Part shown: positions 10,776 to 22,443 of the stretch, piece by piece
How positions within the stretch are numbered: position 1 is the first letter of the stretch
How the letters are laid out: every line of letters begins with the position of its first letter
From: Acorus gramineus
Lineage: Eukaryota; Streptophyta; Magnoliopsida; Acorales; Acoraceae
Direction of reading: 5' to 3'
Assembly (NCBI GenBank): GCA_030737835.1
Contig: JAUJYN010000039.1
Location: forward strand, 434,001 to 498,000
Length of the DNA: 64,000 bases
Notes under the pieces: model-generated
What the model was told of the DNA's origin: nothing
The model's input: only the letters and a program-made list of their open reading frames with translations
Databases searched by the model: none
Translations under genes and position numbers: made by a program

Positions 10776-11667
10776 TGTTTCCCCGCATCTTAGTTATGCG
10801 CCCTGGAGGAATTCTTCAGAATTCATGACATTAGTAGAGTTGCAATCGGTGTCGGCGGATCCAAGTGGATCGTATCCGTGGGTAGGCTGTTTCTCTTCCA
10901 TTCGTTGGATCCATGTAGGGACTCCTCAGCGTTAGACAGGCCGTCCTGACAGAGGGCTCCCATCAGTAGGTACCTCCTGATTGTGTTTTGGACTGTGCTG
11001 AATCGTGGGAGTAGACCAGGCGAGCTACGGAGTGGAGGAGAGGCTATCGGTGGACCAAGGGTGATTAACAGCCTAGTCAGTCCCAAAAGACCATGTTACC
11101 CTTGAGGGTGAGGGTGAGGGTGTGGTGGGTCGGCGATGTAGCAACCCATTGGATTGTGTAGTTGTTGCCACTTAGAGGCTATAAATGATTTGAGGTTAAT
11201 ATGAATTGTGATGCATGGGTTGTGCTATTCATTGAGCGTGTGGCTCACCCCTCGCATATATTTTTCTACAGTTATATCTGAGTCGGATCTGAAGGAGGAG
11301 CTCCCCGAGGCACTTCAGCGGTAGCGGAGCAGCGTCACGTTCTGCGTGTGAGAGGCCATCAGCATCCCCCTTTGATTGTATGTATTGTATTCCGTGCTTA
11401 GGCACATGTTTGTATTACATTTGGATGTCATTGTATATTTATTGGCTCTCACAGGACAGCTGATTTTGTATCGAGTCTGTAATATGTCTTTGAATTACAG
11501 ATTCAGTCTTTTAGCTTCCGCTATTTGTATATATTATGTCAACCTCTTTGTTGTCTGTGTTGTCAGTGCTGATATTGTTTAGAGTATATTATTGACCTCT
11601 TGTATAGACTGCTGATATCATATATACCATTGCCGCGCCTCGGGGACGGCCGCCCTGGGGCGTGACA
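10776..11667 (+). mobile_element. Solo LTR L3, right half
   Basis: It continues L3 after the L4 insertion: CCCCGCATCTTAGTTATGCG, the GAATTCTTCAGAATTC palindrome at 10810-10825, one hairpin module, a GAGCGTGTGGCTC hairpin with candidate acceptor TTTTTCTACAG (ending 11270), and the end GGGGCGTGACA at 11657-11667. L3 also lacks the roughly 145-bp GGGGCCTTGCGAGG segment present in L1 and L14, apparently deleted between AATATTA repeats near 7635. Without L4 the LTR is only about 1.94 kb. Confidence 0.85.
11095..11155 (+). repeat. L3 G-rich plus hairpin module (decaying)
   Basis: GTGGGTCG (11125-11132) faces CAACCCAT (11142-11149), with one mismatch and one wobble. The run GAGGGTGAGGGTGAGGGTG precedes it. 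The weaker pairing fits an older, non-mobile copy. Confidence 0.6.
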
Positions 11668-11893
11668 TCCTCGACCAACGGTATGGTCTCTCCCCAAAAG
11701 TCCCAAGAGTCTCCCTCCGGGAGTGAGGGTGAGGGTGACGTCGGTGATCCAGTAGTGTTGTATGGACCAGTAATCCCGGGTCTCCTCGACCAATGGTATG
11801 GTCTCTCCCCAAAAGTCCCAAGAGTCTCCCTCCGGGAGTGAGGGTGAGGGTGAGGTTGGTCGCGCCGCCGTGTGACCCTGTTATCCATGGGTA
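11668..11893 (+). mobile_element. LTR L2, continuation after L3
   Basis: It resumes L2 and holds two tandem copies of a type B unit beginning TCCTCGACCAA (11668 and 11785), each with CTCCGGGAGTGAGGGTGAGG. The second unit ends in a hairpin, GGTCGCG with a TGTGACC arm, near 11861-11880. L2 stops where LTR fragment L5 begins; the rest of L2 is not found downstream. Confidence 0.65.
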
Positions 11894-12946
11894 TGTTGTG
11901 CATGTGTCATTTGGAGCGCTCTGTTTGAAGATTTTGGGTACATAATTTTTTTTGTAAGTTATGTATTTCCAATTTGCCATTTGGATTTGATTTTGTAAAA
12001 ATCCAAGATGAAGAGATTTAATTCTGATTTTGTTATGAGATGTCCAGTTTTGAGTTGGATTTCGTACAAAGGTGGAATTAGATCAACTGGATTCTTGTAG
12101 TAAAAGTTATGGGTATTCTTCCAAGTGTACCCCGGGGATGGAAATTCTGGCAGCAGCCCTGTTCCATGTTTGGCTCTAAATTCGGAATAGCTGGAGAGGT
12201 TATTTGTTCATGTCATAAACATGAAAGTTGTAGATAATCTTCTTAGCTTTCCATCGGTTTTGGAATTGAGCCATTCGGAGCTATATCGAGGAAGTTATGG
12301 CTGTTCCAGTGAAGCTTGCGCAGAATTTCTAATCGGAGGGCGACTTAGTAAATTTTCCTTAAGATATTTGATAAATATCTCTCTCTCTCTCTCTCTCCCA
12401 ATGTTGTCGACAACATTTCTGGTCCCTCTCTTTCTCTCTTTTCCTTGCCCACCAAGTGTTTGATGGAGGGCCTCAAAGAGGAGGAGAAGGTGGAGGAGGA
12501 AGTGGAGGTGGGTTGTGTTGTTGTTGCTTGTTTCTTCCCTTCTCTCAAGCTCTCTTTGCATGATCTCCCCCCCTGTTTTGCTGCCATAGAGGGCTGAAGA
12601 GGAGGCTGAGGAGGCTGAGTGGTGGTGGTGGTGGTGGTGGTTCCGGGTGGCGGCGTTTCGGTGCGTGAAGGGCCTCGAACCTCCCCCTTTCTTTTCCCTC
12701 CCAAGGTGAGCTCCTCCCCTTCTTTCTTGGTTTTCTTGGCTTGAGGGGTTGGTTGGGAGGTCATGCATGTTGGGTAGGTGTGTTAGGGAGTGTGTGAGGG
12801 GTTGGGATGGGTGAAAATGAGCTTGGAGTGGGCTGGGCGCGAGCTGGGCGCGGTCTGCGCGCGTGCGCGCGCAGGCGGGCGCAGTCGGGCGCGCAGGCGC
12901 GCGCGAGTGCGCGCGGAGCGGGCGCGCGAGTGCGCGCGGGTGCTGG
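11894..12946 (+). mobile_element. LTR fragment L5 (U3 type I), 3' truncated
   Basis: It starts TGTTGTGCATGTGTCATTTG. It matches the U3 and exon 1 of L8 (minus strand, about 33158 back to 32200) and L2 (3677-4600). Near 12375-12398 is a CT microsatellite. The donor CCCAAG|GTGAGC lies at 12706, and the first part of a GC-rich block follows (about 12835-12946) before the copy stops abruptly. Confidence 0.75.
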
Positions 12947-12960
12947 ATAATGTATATTTA

Positions 12961-13932
12961 GTCCCCGTTTGGATGCTGAATAATATTTATGCATGGGTAT
13001 ATAATTATTTAAAGATAATTAGGAATAGAGTTGGAATAAGTGATTTTCTATTTGGTTAGAATATGTACTTATTCTCGTTGGGAAACGTAAGAATAAGTTG
13101 TGAGTTGTTTGGGTGATATTGAATTGATGAGTGAATAAGATATGAATATTTTTTTCTAAAATACCTCAATAAGATAATATACTGTGTATAACTAAAAAGT
13201 ATGTTTATGTTTTTTTTAAAATTCAAATACATGTATGGAGATCCATAACCCACGTTAAACATATGAAAAATATTTTATTTCAGTTCCAATTATTTCGTAG
13301 GTTGTTTAAATATTTGATAAGGATGGGAATAGCAGATCATCCATGTAAAATTAGATCCTCCAACATGACTAGCCTTATTATAGCTTCTCATTCACGAATC
13401 TCCAATATTTGTAGATTTAGAAGCCACCATTGTAGATTTTGAAAGATCGTCAACTACCCAATCACAGGTTTTATTGAAAAAGGGGTGATGGGCAGGTCAA
13501 GGATTCGGTGAAACGAAATAGTTGAAACAACTTTTGTGATGTCGATTTCATTGGGAAGCCATGGATTCGCTGTTGGTGAAGCTTTTCGTGCAGCTTTGAA
13601 TGGATTCTGCACAGGTCCCTTTTGAAAGCAAAAAATACCTAAGAAGAAGAAGACCTGTACAGGTTGTTTGTTTTTTCAACAAAGAGAGAAGGTGTGGTGT
13701 ATGAGTTGTCAAAGAAAAAGTAATAATTGTTGTGGGTCCCACTTATCCTTTAACACGGTATAAATAAGCATAAATCCCATTCTTGGTGACCATTGGAATA
13801 CATACGCAGGGTTATCCAAGATTATTCGGGCATAAGTTATCCCTCAGTATACCGCCCATCCAAACAACCAAATAACCTTATTCTAACTTATTCCACTGCT
13901 TATCTGGGTTTATTCTTATACCAAACATGGGC
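12961..13932. mobile_element. Harbinger-like non-autonomous transposon
   Basis: The 972-bp element starts GTCCCCGTTTGGATG and ends with the reverse complement of GCCCATGTTTGGTAT, so imperfect 15-bp terminal inverted repeats are visible. It is flanked by TTA at 12958-12960 and 13933-13935, the target duplication typical of PIF/Harbinger elements. No transposase frame is seen. The interior is AT-rich. Confidence 0.65.
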
Positions 13933-13935
13933 TTA

Positions 13936-14310
13936 GGGATTTTATGGAATCAATTAATGATGTTTCCAAATCTAACATATATTATTGTGAGGATTTTGGG
14001 AATCATCAATGATGGTCCATAATAAAATATATATATTGTTTAGATTTGGGAGATCAATCATTAATAGTCCCAAATCAAATATATATATTGTTGGGATTTG
14101 AAAAATCAGCCAGGGATATATCCAAATCCAATATATTATTCTGAGGTCTCTTTATTGATAATACCAAAATCATATTTTTTATTTGGGATTTGATCCCACA
14201 TATGACTTGACAATTTTTAGTGCTCGAATATGGAGGGTTTGACGGGTTGGATCCACCTATGGTCGGTGATCTGGGTCGTGAGCCCTCATGGGCCATCAGT
14301 ACGTGGAGCA
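13936..14310 (-). mobile_element. LTR family E fragment (U3 repeats)
   Basis: Three or four degenerate units of roughly 55-60 bp recur, each with a phrase like GGGATTTnnnnAATCAnnnA and a run of AATATATATATT. A following segment contains GGATCCACCTATGGTCGG and GTCGTGAGCCC. The reverse complement of the whole matches 56530-56860. This looks like part of an LTR from another retrotransposon family; no ends are preserved. Confidence 0.5.
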
Positions 14311-15399
14311 TAATTGGTAGGCCTCATTTTTTAGCCCTACAATATATATCAAAAAATAAAATAAAAAATAAGATTAAGATTGTATATGAGTCTATAGATA
14401 GCAAAACATTTTTGCATTTCCTCATTACGTCATGGTTGACAGTAGAAGTATAGAACCTGAAAAACAGTCGGGTAAATGGGTCCTAGATGTAATTCGAAAA
14501 TGAGGCCCCATATTACCAATCCAAACATATTCACAGAAAAAAAAATTGCAGAATTTTTTTTTTTGAACGAAAATTAAATTCTACTTTTTAAGATAATATC
14601 AAAATAATATCCCAATAAATCGAATCGAAATATAAAGAACAGATTGAATTTAAAATAGATACATAAAATATAACAATATTTTCAAAAATACAATATAAAG
14701 AAACACATAAAAATAAAAAATAAAAATAAAAAAAATATGAAAAACAACACAAATCTAATCAGACAATATTTTTTAAATCAAATAACAAATAAAATAAAAT
14801 TCCATTAAAGTTCAACTAATGAAGATGACAAGATGAGGGCCTTACCATAATGTCCAAAATGATTGGGACTCATGATCTCCCTGAACTCTCTCGACTTCCA
14901 ATTTATAGTTATCAATCATTTTTTCACATTTTATAAATTTTTATCCACAATTTATTTAAATTTTATCTACAATTTATCCATGGTAAACAAATAAACAAAA
15001 AACTTTATTATTACATTTTCTAATAAGAATAATTAAAAACATATCCAAACAAAAAATCATTTATCCTTTATCTATATTAAAATAATTATAAATCTTAAAA
15101 TAACTTAATTTTCTATCAAAAGTGCTTAAATTTTATATTTCAAATCAGATCTGTATGTATATCATCAGTACATGAGTAGAGAGAGATTTTATGGTTCTGT
15201 ACGCCCAGGTTCATGAAACACTTGCTTAATTATGTAGCAGACATGTTCTCAGAATTTCGTCTCTTCCTACGTTTGTCGGCTTCTACCCTTCAATTCACCT
15301 TTTGCTTTTTTTTTTTTTTCATTTTCTTTGACTATGTAGTACACTATTGTCGATGTCTATATGATTGCCTGGACCCAACCCCCCCCGCGTATAGGGTAT

Positions 15400-15880
15400 G
15401 ATATTAGGTTATTCGCTCCCGATAGTTTTATTGGAATAGATAACAATCCAAGTTGAATAAACAACTTTTTGTTTGATTATCTTTTTTGTTATTCTTATTG
15501 GAAAACGTAAAAATGATTTTTTTGTTGTTTGGTTCACTTTGGATAAAGTGATGATAAATGGTTGATAAGGGATGAATAAGAGTTTATGATTTTTTAAATG
15601 ACAATTATACACTCTGAAAATAGTGTGAGAGATATATGATTGATTTGATAGATGTGACAGTTTTTGGAATCTATGTGAGTCTGTTAGGTGAGATAAATTT
15701 TTTAAAATAATGGAGAAGGGTATTTTTATTCATTGGCATAGATAATCCTTGATCAGCAATTCCACCATTTCCTAAGAATAGTTATCAGGCCTTATTCTAG
15801 CTTATCCAGACATAACTATCGGGATTTATTCTATCAAAACAAACAATTTTTTTTAGCTATTCTCATCTATTCTTCATTAT
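15400..15880. repeat. Possible relative of the 12961-13932 element
   Basis: TATTCTTATTGGAAAACGTA (about 15491) resembles TATTCTCGTTGGGAAACGTA in the Harbinger-like element (about 13070). The right part, around 15790-15840, carries the same ATTCTAGCTTATCC-like wording as its right end. Clear terminal repeats are not seen, so it may be a decayed copy. Confidence 0.35.
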
Positions 15881-16750
15881 TCTTGCCTTATGTTTCATGC
15901 CATAGAGGGGGGGGGGGCAAAAGAAGAGCAAGAAAATGTTCCAAGAAGTCGCATCCACTCATTCTCTCATCCTGACAGGGTATTTCTCCATGTTACGTTG
16001 CACCATGTTTAGCCGCACACCTTCCCCGGCTAGAGCTCCGACATCCGCCTTCGGCTAGACCTCAGTCTCAGTCACTCACAATCACATACTCTGTCAAAAA
16101 CTTTCATCCGTCATCACCCTCTCCATCTTTCATAAACATTGAATGGTCTGCGTTTTTTTTTTTTTTGTTTCATATGTACTGGTGTAGAGAAAAGAGAGTG
16201 CAACGTGATTGTCTTTCATGTGTCCTTTCTATCATTAATTTTCTTTAACACAAGAGTTTGACTACTTACATAGTTAATCTATGATTTTTCAATGCTTATG
16301 TTTTTTATTATTATGTGATGTGATATGCTATATTGTTTTCACAAATGTTATGCATTATTTATAATCTACAATTTAAGTTATTATAATTGTTATATTTAAA
16401 ATAACATATATATGATAATAATTCTCTTATATAATATGTATTTTTTATTCCCGTACATTTTTCGTATCGATCATGTACGATTCACGAATGTTTACGTACA
16501 GTACCGAACGGAACACTCGCCGAACATTTGCTGTACACGAACTTTGTCACTATAGGGGGGGGGAGGGTGGAGGCAAGGCGGCGACTAGTGGAGTTCGCCG
16601 CCCTCTTTCTCTCTCTCTTTCAATCTCTCTCTTCTTCTCTCTTCCCTCCACTGCCACCCTCCTCTGCCCACCATCGTCGTTGTGCTCCTCCACCACCACT
16701 TCTGCCGCCTTCCCCAACCCTCCCTCCCTCTTTCTTTCTTTTCCTGTAGA

Positions 16751-16795
16751 TTGCTAACCCACCCCCATAAAAACTTTTTGGGGGTGGGTTAGCAA
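16751..16795. repeat. Perfect 16-bp inverted repeat (hairpin)
   Basis: TTGCTAACCCACCCCC (16751-16766) is perfectly complementary to GGGGGTGGGTTAGCAA (16780-16795), with a 13-nt A/T-rich spacer. A partial third copy, GGGTTGCTAACCCCC, follows near 16803. It is probably a remnant of a small inverted-repeat transposon; no host role is evident. Confidence 0.7.
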
Positions 16796-19248
16796 CCTGG
16801 TGGGGTTGCTAACCCCCCCCCCCCATCTGAAGGGGTGTTGTTAACACAGTTTTGTTAACAGTAACATATAGTATACATTTTTTTTATTTTAAAAAAAGCA
16901 GTATACCTCATCTAATGAGGTATGTAGTTTTATATAAAAAAAAATATGTAGTATATACTCTAATAAATCGTACAAACTCATTTATCGAATGTGGAAAAGA
17001 TTTATAACAAGATATATACCTTATAACAATGTAGATGGTTATTGAGATATGTGCGACTGTAATGGATTGATTGTAAAATGGACATATCATTTTCCTATAT
17101 AAAAAAACGCTACCACTATGTGAATTGAAAATGCTGCGCCCAAATTGTGACACTGTCGTGAGTCTGGATCCAGTCAGAAATGATTTCGGTCAGTTCAATC
17201 AATACTTACTGCACATCCTATTAATCGAACTATATAGCCCATGTAGCAAATTGCATAGTCAATTATTGGATTCATGTGTCGCTCTCCTGTTGGGTTCAGT
17301 CACTGTTGGGTTCAGTCAAACATGAGTTTGGTCAGTACTATCAGTATCTAATAGGAGAGTGATACCTATACACAATAATTGGTTGTGCAGTTCGATTAAT
17401 AGAATGTGTAGTTTAATTCATAGGTTATGTAATTTGTTACTAATTGGACTGATCGAAGTCAGTCTTGATTGGATCCGGACTCCACTGTCGTGCATGATAG
17501 ATGTTTAAATTAAAAAAGAAAAAGAAAAAAAAAGAAAAAAAATCTGAGGCTGATGAGGGAATGAGTGGATGCAATTCCATGGAACTTCCATGCCCTTTTT
17601 GGGTCCCAATTAATCATATCTATGGACAAAATTGTACTGCAAAGCCAAAGAAAATGGGAAAAAGGAAAAGCAATAGGTGGATTGAAGGTAGAAGCAGACA
17701 AATGGAAGATAGCAAATTCACACGTCTACACAAAAGTTAGTGTTCCATGAACCGGGGCATAATGAATAGATGGTTTTGTTTAATCCATTCGAATTTGATA
17801 TGAAAAGATTCACATGCTAAATTTAAGAACATAATCATTGTTTTTTTTTTTTTTTGTAGTACACCTTCTGTGACAATGTCATGAGTAGTGATAATTCCAA
17901 TTAAATTAGGATAATAGGATGTATATTTAAATTTCAAATCAATTCAAAATTAATGGACATTGACTGTATCCATTAATCCATCAAATTTATCACATCAATG
18001 TCAAACCATTGACCATTCTGATGGCCTCATACCAACACTCCAAAAGCATGTTATATCTCACAGCTCTTTGATTCATCCACTACAAATGCCAAGGGGAACA
18101 AATCACTATTGTATCCTATCTGGTAGCAATAAGCATGTTTCCATTGTATTTATTCATCCAATGGCATCTACCCAAGCACACAAAGGGTTCGCAACACAAT
18201 TTAAAAAATTACACGACATGCATGGAAACGAACAAAACTCTCATGAATCATCCAAATCTAGTATATAATGGATAATACATCCTTGGTTAGACTTTATAAT
18301 ATGTTGATACAACTGTTCAATAAGCATGAAAGGATACATGCCTCTCTCTCTCTCTCTCTCTCAAAAAATAAGCATGAAAGAATATGGAACATTTCCATGA
18401 ATGAGTTGCATGGCCATCACTCTTCCCCATTGCATTAATTCTTTTACATGGAACGGTCAATTTATATTTTCGTTTTAACTCAATTTAATATTGGATGGAC
18501 CCATTTTCAAGAGTTTTATGAAGGATTAGCATAATTATATTGGTTGTCCACATCGATGATGATATGTCATAGTCAACTTGATTGATCTATGTGCATTATG
18601 CTTGTCATCATGTTTCTTCACTACAAAAGTCCCTCCATCCTGTAGGATCAAAGCATGAAGTTGTCTTTTACAGCTACTTTCCCTACAAACTTTTGTGACC
18701 CACACATTATCAGTTCACCCACTTTGAAAAGAACTCATTCATGCAATACTGCCTGAGTGCATTCCTAAATGAGTTGATATCAAGAAAGTGGGAAGCTACT
18801 TTCATATGTCTGGGTTCTTTGAATTGAACTTTGACTCCTCTATCATAGTCTCCAAAGCCTCCTCAATATCAATACATGATTCATCATTAAACTTACCACA
18901 ACAAACCAATCACCCACTTATGCTCTCAATCCTCTAAATCCTTTGATGCCTCACCATCATTTGTTATAAGATTCCTTGGCTTCTGTTATACTTGTGTCAC
19001 TTTTAGCCTGCAGGTAACCGTTAGAGCGTCCTGGCAGTTTTAAAAATTTTTAGGGTTTTCGATCGGAACCGCTTATTTTTGGACTGTTAGCTATCGTCCT
19101 GAGCTAGAGGACTCCGATTGGAAATCTGACTGCATATTTGGTGTCCTGGTGCCATTTTAGACCTCTCACGAAAATTTCATCGAATTCCGGCATCGTTTCA
19201 AAAAATTTCGCAGTTCCGGGGCGTATCCGGGTATTTTAAGTCGCTCAC

Positions 19249-19256
19249 TATATAAG
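19249..19256 (+). promoter_or_regulatory. L6 TATA box
   Basis: TATATAAG lies about 265 bp after the LTR start. The conserved phrase ACTATTCATCATC follows at about 19281. This places the transcription start near 19280 and makes U3 only about 300 bp, with R-U5 about 2.8 kb. L11 has the same box at 41942-41949. Confidence 0.6.
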
Positions 19257-19574
19257 TGGGATCTAAAATTCCCGAGTTACTATTCATCATCCCCGACCTT
19301 GGACTCTCTCTCTCCTCTCCTCCGTTTTTCTTCCGTTTGAGCCCCCTACACCCCTCAAAATCAAAAACCTAAAGCACGGGAAGTGTAGATCGGGTCCCAA
19401 TCTACGCTCCGGTGTCTTCAAATCCCGATTCCGACGACTCTAGCCACTCCGTCCCCCTCTCTTTGTCCTCTGATTCGGGCCATTTCGAGGGCCGTGGTAG
19501 ATCGGGGCGTAAGAGAGCCTTTGGGAAAGGTTTCGGCGCGCGGAGAGCACCCGGTCACCCCTTCCTTTCCCTCG

Positions 19575-20454
19575 GTAAGCTTCTTTCCCTCCTTTTTCTT
19601 GTTTAGATGATTGCTAGGGGGGGGGGTTTCTGTGTTTGGGGGTGGTCGGCTGCAGTGGGGGTCGTCGGAGGGTGGTTGGAGGTGGTCGGAGGTCGTGGGA
19701 GGGGCGGTGGTGGCGCTCGAGCAGTGGCTGGGCTGTCCCGGGCAGCAGGCAGCAGCGGCAGCGGCCCAGGCAGCGCGCGGGCTGGGCGCGTGCGGGGATG
19801 CGCGCGTGCGCGCGGCGTGCGCGCGGGCGTGCGCGAGTCTGGCGCGAGGTGCTGGTCGTGCTGGGCGCGCGGGACGGGCTGGCAGTGCTGGCAGCGAGCG
19901 CAGGGGGCCGGCTGGGCGTGCGCGCGAGCGTGCGCGCGGGCGTGCGCTCGGAGGTGCGTGCGAGGTGTGCGCGAGGAGCAGCGGGGCAGGCGAGGTGCGT
20001 GCGAGGTGCGCGCGAGGTGCGGCAAGGTGGCGGAGGTGCGTGCGAGGTGCGCGCGAGGTGCGACAAGGTGGTGGAGGTGCGTGCGAGGTGCGGCAAGGTG
20101 GCGGAGGTGCGTGCGAGGTGCGGCAAGGTGGCGGAGGTGCGTGCGAGGTGCGGCAAGGTGGCGGAGGTGCGCGCGGGGTGCGCGCGGGGCGAGGCGCTCC
20201 GCGCGGGGGCGTGCGGGGTGCCTCGGGAAGCGCGGCGGTGCACCCGGGCGGTCGGGTGGCCGTGCGGGTGGTTGCCGGAGTGCTCGGGCTAACGTGCGTG
20301 CGGGTCGCGTGCACGTTTGCCCGAGTGTTAGGTGTTTGTTGTGGGTTTTGGGGTATTTTTTTGTGTATTTAATGATAACTGTGGATTTATACTTACCAAG
20401 TAATACCCTGTCTTGCAGATCTCGACGGGCGGTCGCGCGACGACCCAGATACCA
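19575..20454 (+). other. L6: putative intron 1 and micro-exon
   Basis: Donor CCCTCG|GTAAGC at 19575; acceptor TGTCTTGCAG ending at 20418; micro-exon 20419-20454 (36 nt) with donor GTGAGT at 20455. The putative intron is 844 bp, GC-rich with a T-rich tail from about 20310. Confidence 0.6.
19991..20176 (+). repeat. 30-bp GC minisatellite inside L6 intron
   Basis: A unit of about 30 bp reading GAGGTGCGTGCGAGGTGCGG + CAAGGTGGCG recurs about five times with small changes. The inverted counterpart is in L10 near 39955-40080 with a different unit number, so the array is unstable between otherwise near-identical copies. Confidence 0.8.
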
Positions 20455-21409
20455 GTGAGTGGGACAATCCAACCCAGTAGAGAGGCGTTGTACGCACTTG
20501 GGGCGTATACCGACCTCTCCTGGGGCGCCATGGATAAATATTACCTGCAATAATATGTAATCCATGCTTGTGTGAATTATGTGTAGAATGCATGCTACCC
20601 TAGTCCTTGCATGCTAGGGACTTGCACCCTTAGGATATGCGTATGAGCCATGCAGCATGTCCCCTGGTTTTCATGCTAGGAAACCCCGGCCTATGCATGC
20701 GTCCTACTAGTTTATTTATTAAATTAAATGCTGGTATCTGTTAGATCGCATGCCTTAGGATAATATTATAGGGAGGAGCCTTGCGAGGTCAACGCTGAGA
20801 CCCGTGTTAGGGTACTCCGTGTTCCTTGTTTGGTTGTCGGGATGTCCTGTATCGGGACCTCGGGCTGCCCTCCCAAGGTTCTAGTCCCAATAATATTATA
20901 TGTAATGATTGTATGATTGGTATAATTATTAGCATAGTTGGTGGATATTATAGGGGAGGGGCCTTGCAAGGACAGCGGTGAGACCCGGGTTAGGGTACTC
21001 CGTGTTCCTTGTTTGGTTGTCGGGGTATCCTATAACGGGAACTCACGCCGCCCTTCCGAGTTTCTTTCCCCCAATGATATTCCAGCCTTGCTGATTTTTG
21101 TACATGTTCCCGCATCTTGATGATGCACCTGGTTGAATTCAGAGGAATTCATGACATTTGAGTTGTGATGATATGTAGTCGGCGGATCCGAGTGGATCAT
21201 ATGCGTATGGATAGGCTGTTCTGTTCCCTGCGTTGGATCCGGTAGAGGCTACCCCCAGCGTTAGACAGGGCCTTCCTGACAGAGGGCTCCCATTAGTAGG
21301 CACCTCCTGATTTGGTTTCGGACTGTGCTGAATGTGGGAGTAGACCAGGCGGCCTACGGAGTGGAGGGAGAGACTATCGGTGGACCAAGGGTGACCAACA
21401 GCCTAGTCA

Positions 21410-21580
21410 GTCCCAAAATCCTATGTCACCCATTGATGGGTGAGGGTGAGGGTGTAGTGGGTTGGCGATGAGCGACCTACTGGATTTGTGAATGGATGAT
21501 TATCAGTCCCAATAGCCTATGTCACCCATTGATGGGTGAGGGTGAGGGTGTGGTGGTTCGGCGAAGTACGAACCACTGGA
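21410..21580 (+). repeat. L6 G-rich plus hairpin modules (two copies)
   Basis: The first hairpin is GTGGGTTG (21457-21464) with CGACCTAC (21473-21480), fully paired counting two G-U wobbles. The second is GTGGTTCG (21553-21560) with CGAACCAC (21569-21576), perfect. Against the L1 stem the fifth pair changes from G-C to T-A, a two-sided change. Each is preceded by GGGTGAGGGTGAGGGTG. Confidence 0.8.
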
Positions 21581-22371
21581 TTATGTTGTTATGTATTGAT
21601 GGCTGGATAAAATAATGGAATATTGGTAAATATTGTCTGTGATGCATGGGTTGTGCTGTTCACTGAGCGTGTGGCTCACCCCTCGCATATGTTTTTCCCC
21701 AGTGGTCACTGAGCCTGAGCTAGAGCCGGAGCAGCAGTGGAGCTTTCGAGGGATTTCTTCAGTAGCGGAGCAGCGCCACGTTCCGCGAGTGCCAGAGGTT
21801 ATCAGCATCCCTTCTTGACTGTATGTATTTGATTTCCGTGCTTGGCACGTGTTTGTATATGTTCAGTTGTATTTGTGTATATTGGCTCTCACAGGACAGA
21901 TGATTGAGTATCGAGTCTGTAGAATGTTTATTCACAGATTCAGTCTTTTGCTTCCGCATTTGGTGTATATATCATGTCAGCCCCTTTTGTTGCATGTGTG
22001 TCATTCTAGTTGTCTGTGTATGATATATATTATTGACCTCCTGTGTAGGCTTCTGATATGATACATACACTTGCCGCGTCCCTCGGTTGGCCGCCCTGGG
22101 GCGTGACAGCTTCTCTACTACATACTAAAGTCATTCAAGCAGAGTGAAAATTGATCATTCTTTCAACTTTCATCAATCTATATCATTTTTTAATAACCTA
22201 TCACAATCATCAATCATTCAATCATCTTCTATCACACAATGAAATTATTGATTCATTCACATTTTTAACAAAGCATCATATAAATGAAGAGAAATAATTA
22301 ACGATAAATAAAATATCCAAGTCCACTCCTTCTCTCAATTGTATTATCATTGAAAAATTATTAACATTAAA

Positions 22372-22443
22372 GTGTTTGTAGTCCAACGGTTAGGATAATT
22401 GCCTTTCAAGCAATAGATTCAGATTCCACTCCCAACAAAAGCA
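22372..22443 (+). pseudogene. tRNA-Gly(UCC) pseudogene, unit 1
   Basis: The D arm and 5' half match the intact copy at 24520. The anticodon loop reads CTTTCAA instead of CTTCCAA, changing the anticodon from TCC to TTC. The T arm (GATTCCACT) has lost its stem and B-box consensus. It is not expected to make a functional tRNA. Confidence 0.8.

Larger units (their letters stand above)
14311..18983. other. AT-rich intergenic DNA, no gene recognised
   Basis: The region is AT-rich with poly-A/T tracts, a CT-rich stretch at 16600-16745 and a CT microsatellite near 18342-18362. Open frames are short and show no recognisable domain. The longest, 17960-18268 (102 codons), lies in sequence with no composition change at its ends. 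A short Lys-rich frame at 17501-17740 comes from an A-rich run. I see no rRNA, tRNA or conserved coding block. Confidence 0.5.
18984..22108 (+). mobile_element. Solo LTR L6 (type A)
   Basis: It is 3125 bp, from TGTTATACTTGTGTCACTTT to GGGGCGTGACA, with exact 5-bp target duplications GCTTC at 18979-18983 and 22109-22113. It has no internal region. The block with ACTCCGTGTTCCTTGTTTGG and TCGGG...TCGGGACC is duplicated (about 20776-20890 and 20953-21060). It is nearly identical to the inverted LTR L10 over most of its length. The different target duplications show separate insertions. Confidence 0.93.

Noticed and set aside
17960-18268. 102-codon frame in the AT-rich region
   Set aside because: No recognisable domain, no codon signal that I can see, and no second copy; not enough to call a gene.
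19412-19606. Possible short conserved peptide in LTR exon 1 (GKGFGARRA wording in L6, L10 and L11)
   Set aside because: No ATG start, frames differ in L14 and L4, and the conservation is explained by the nucleotide sequence near the splice donor.
19418-20565. Overlapping long frames on both strands in L6 (298, 320, 283, 253 codons)
   Set aside because: Stops are rare because of GC content; frames overlap on both strands and follow the 30-bp minisatellite.
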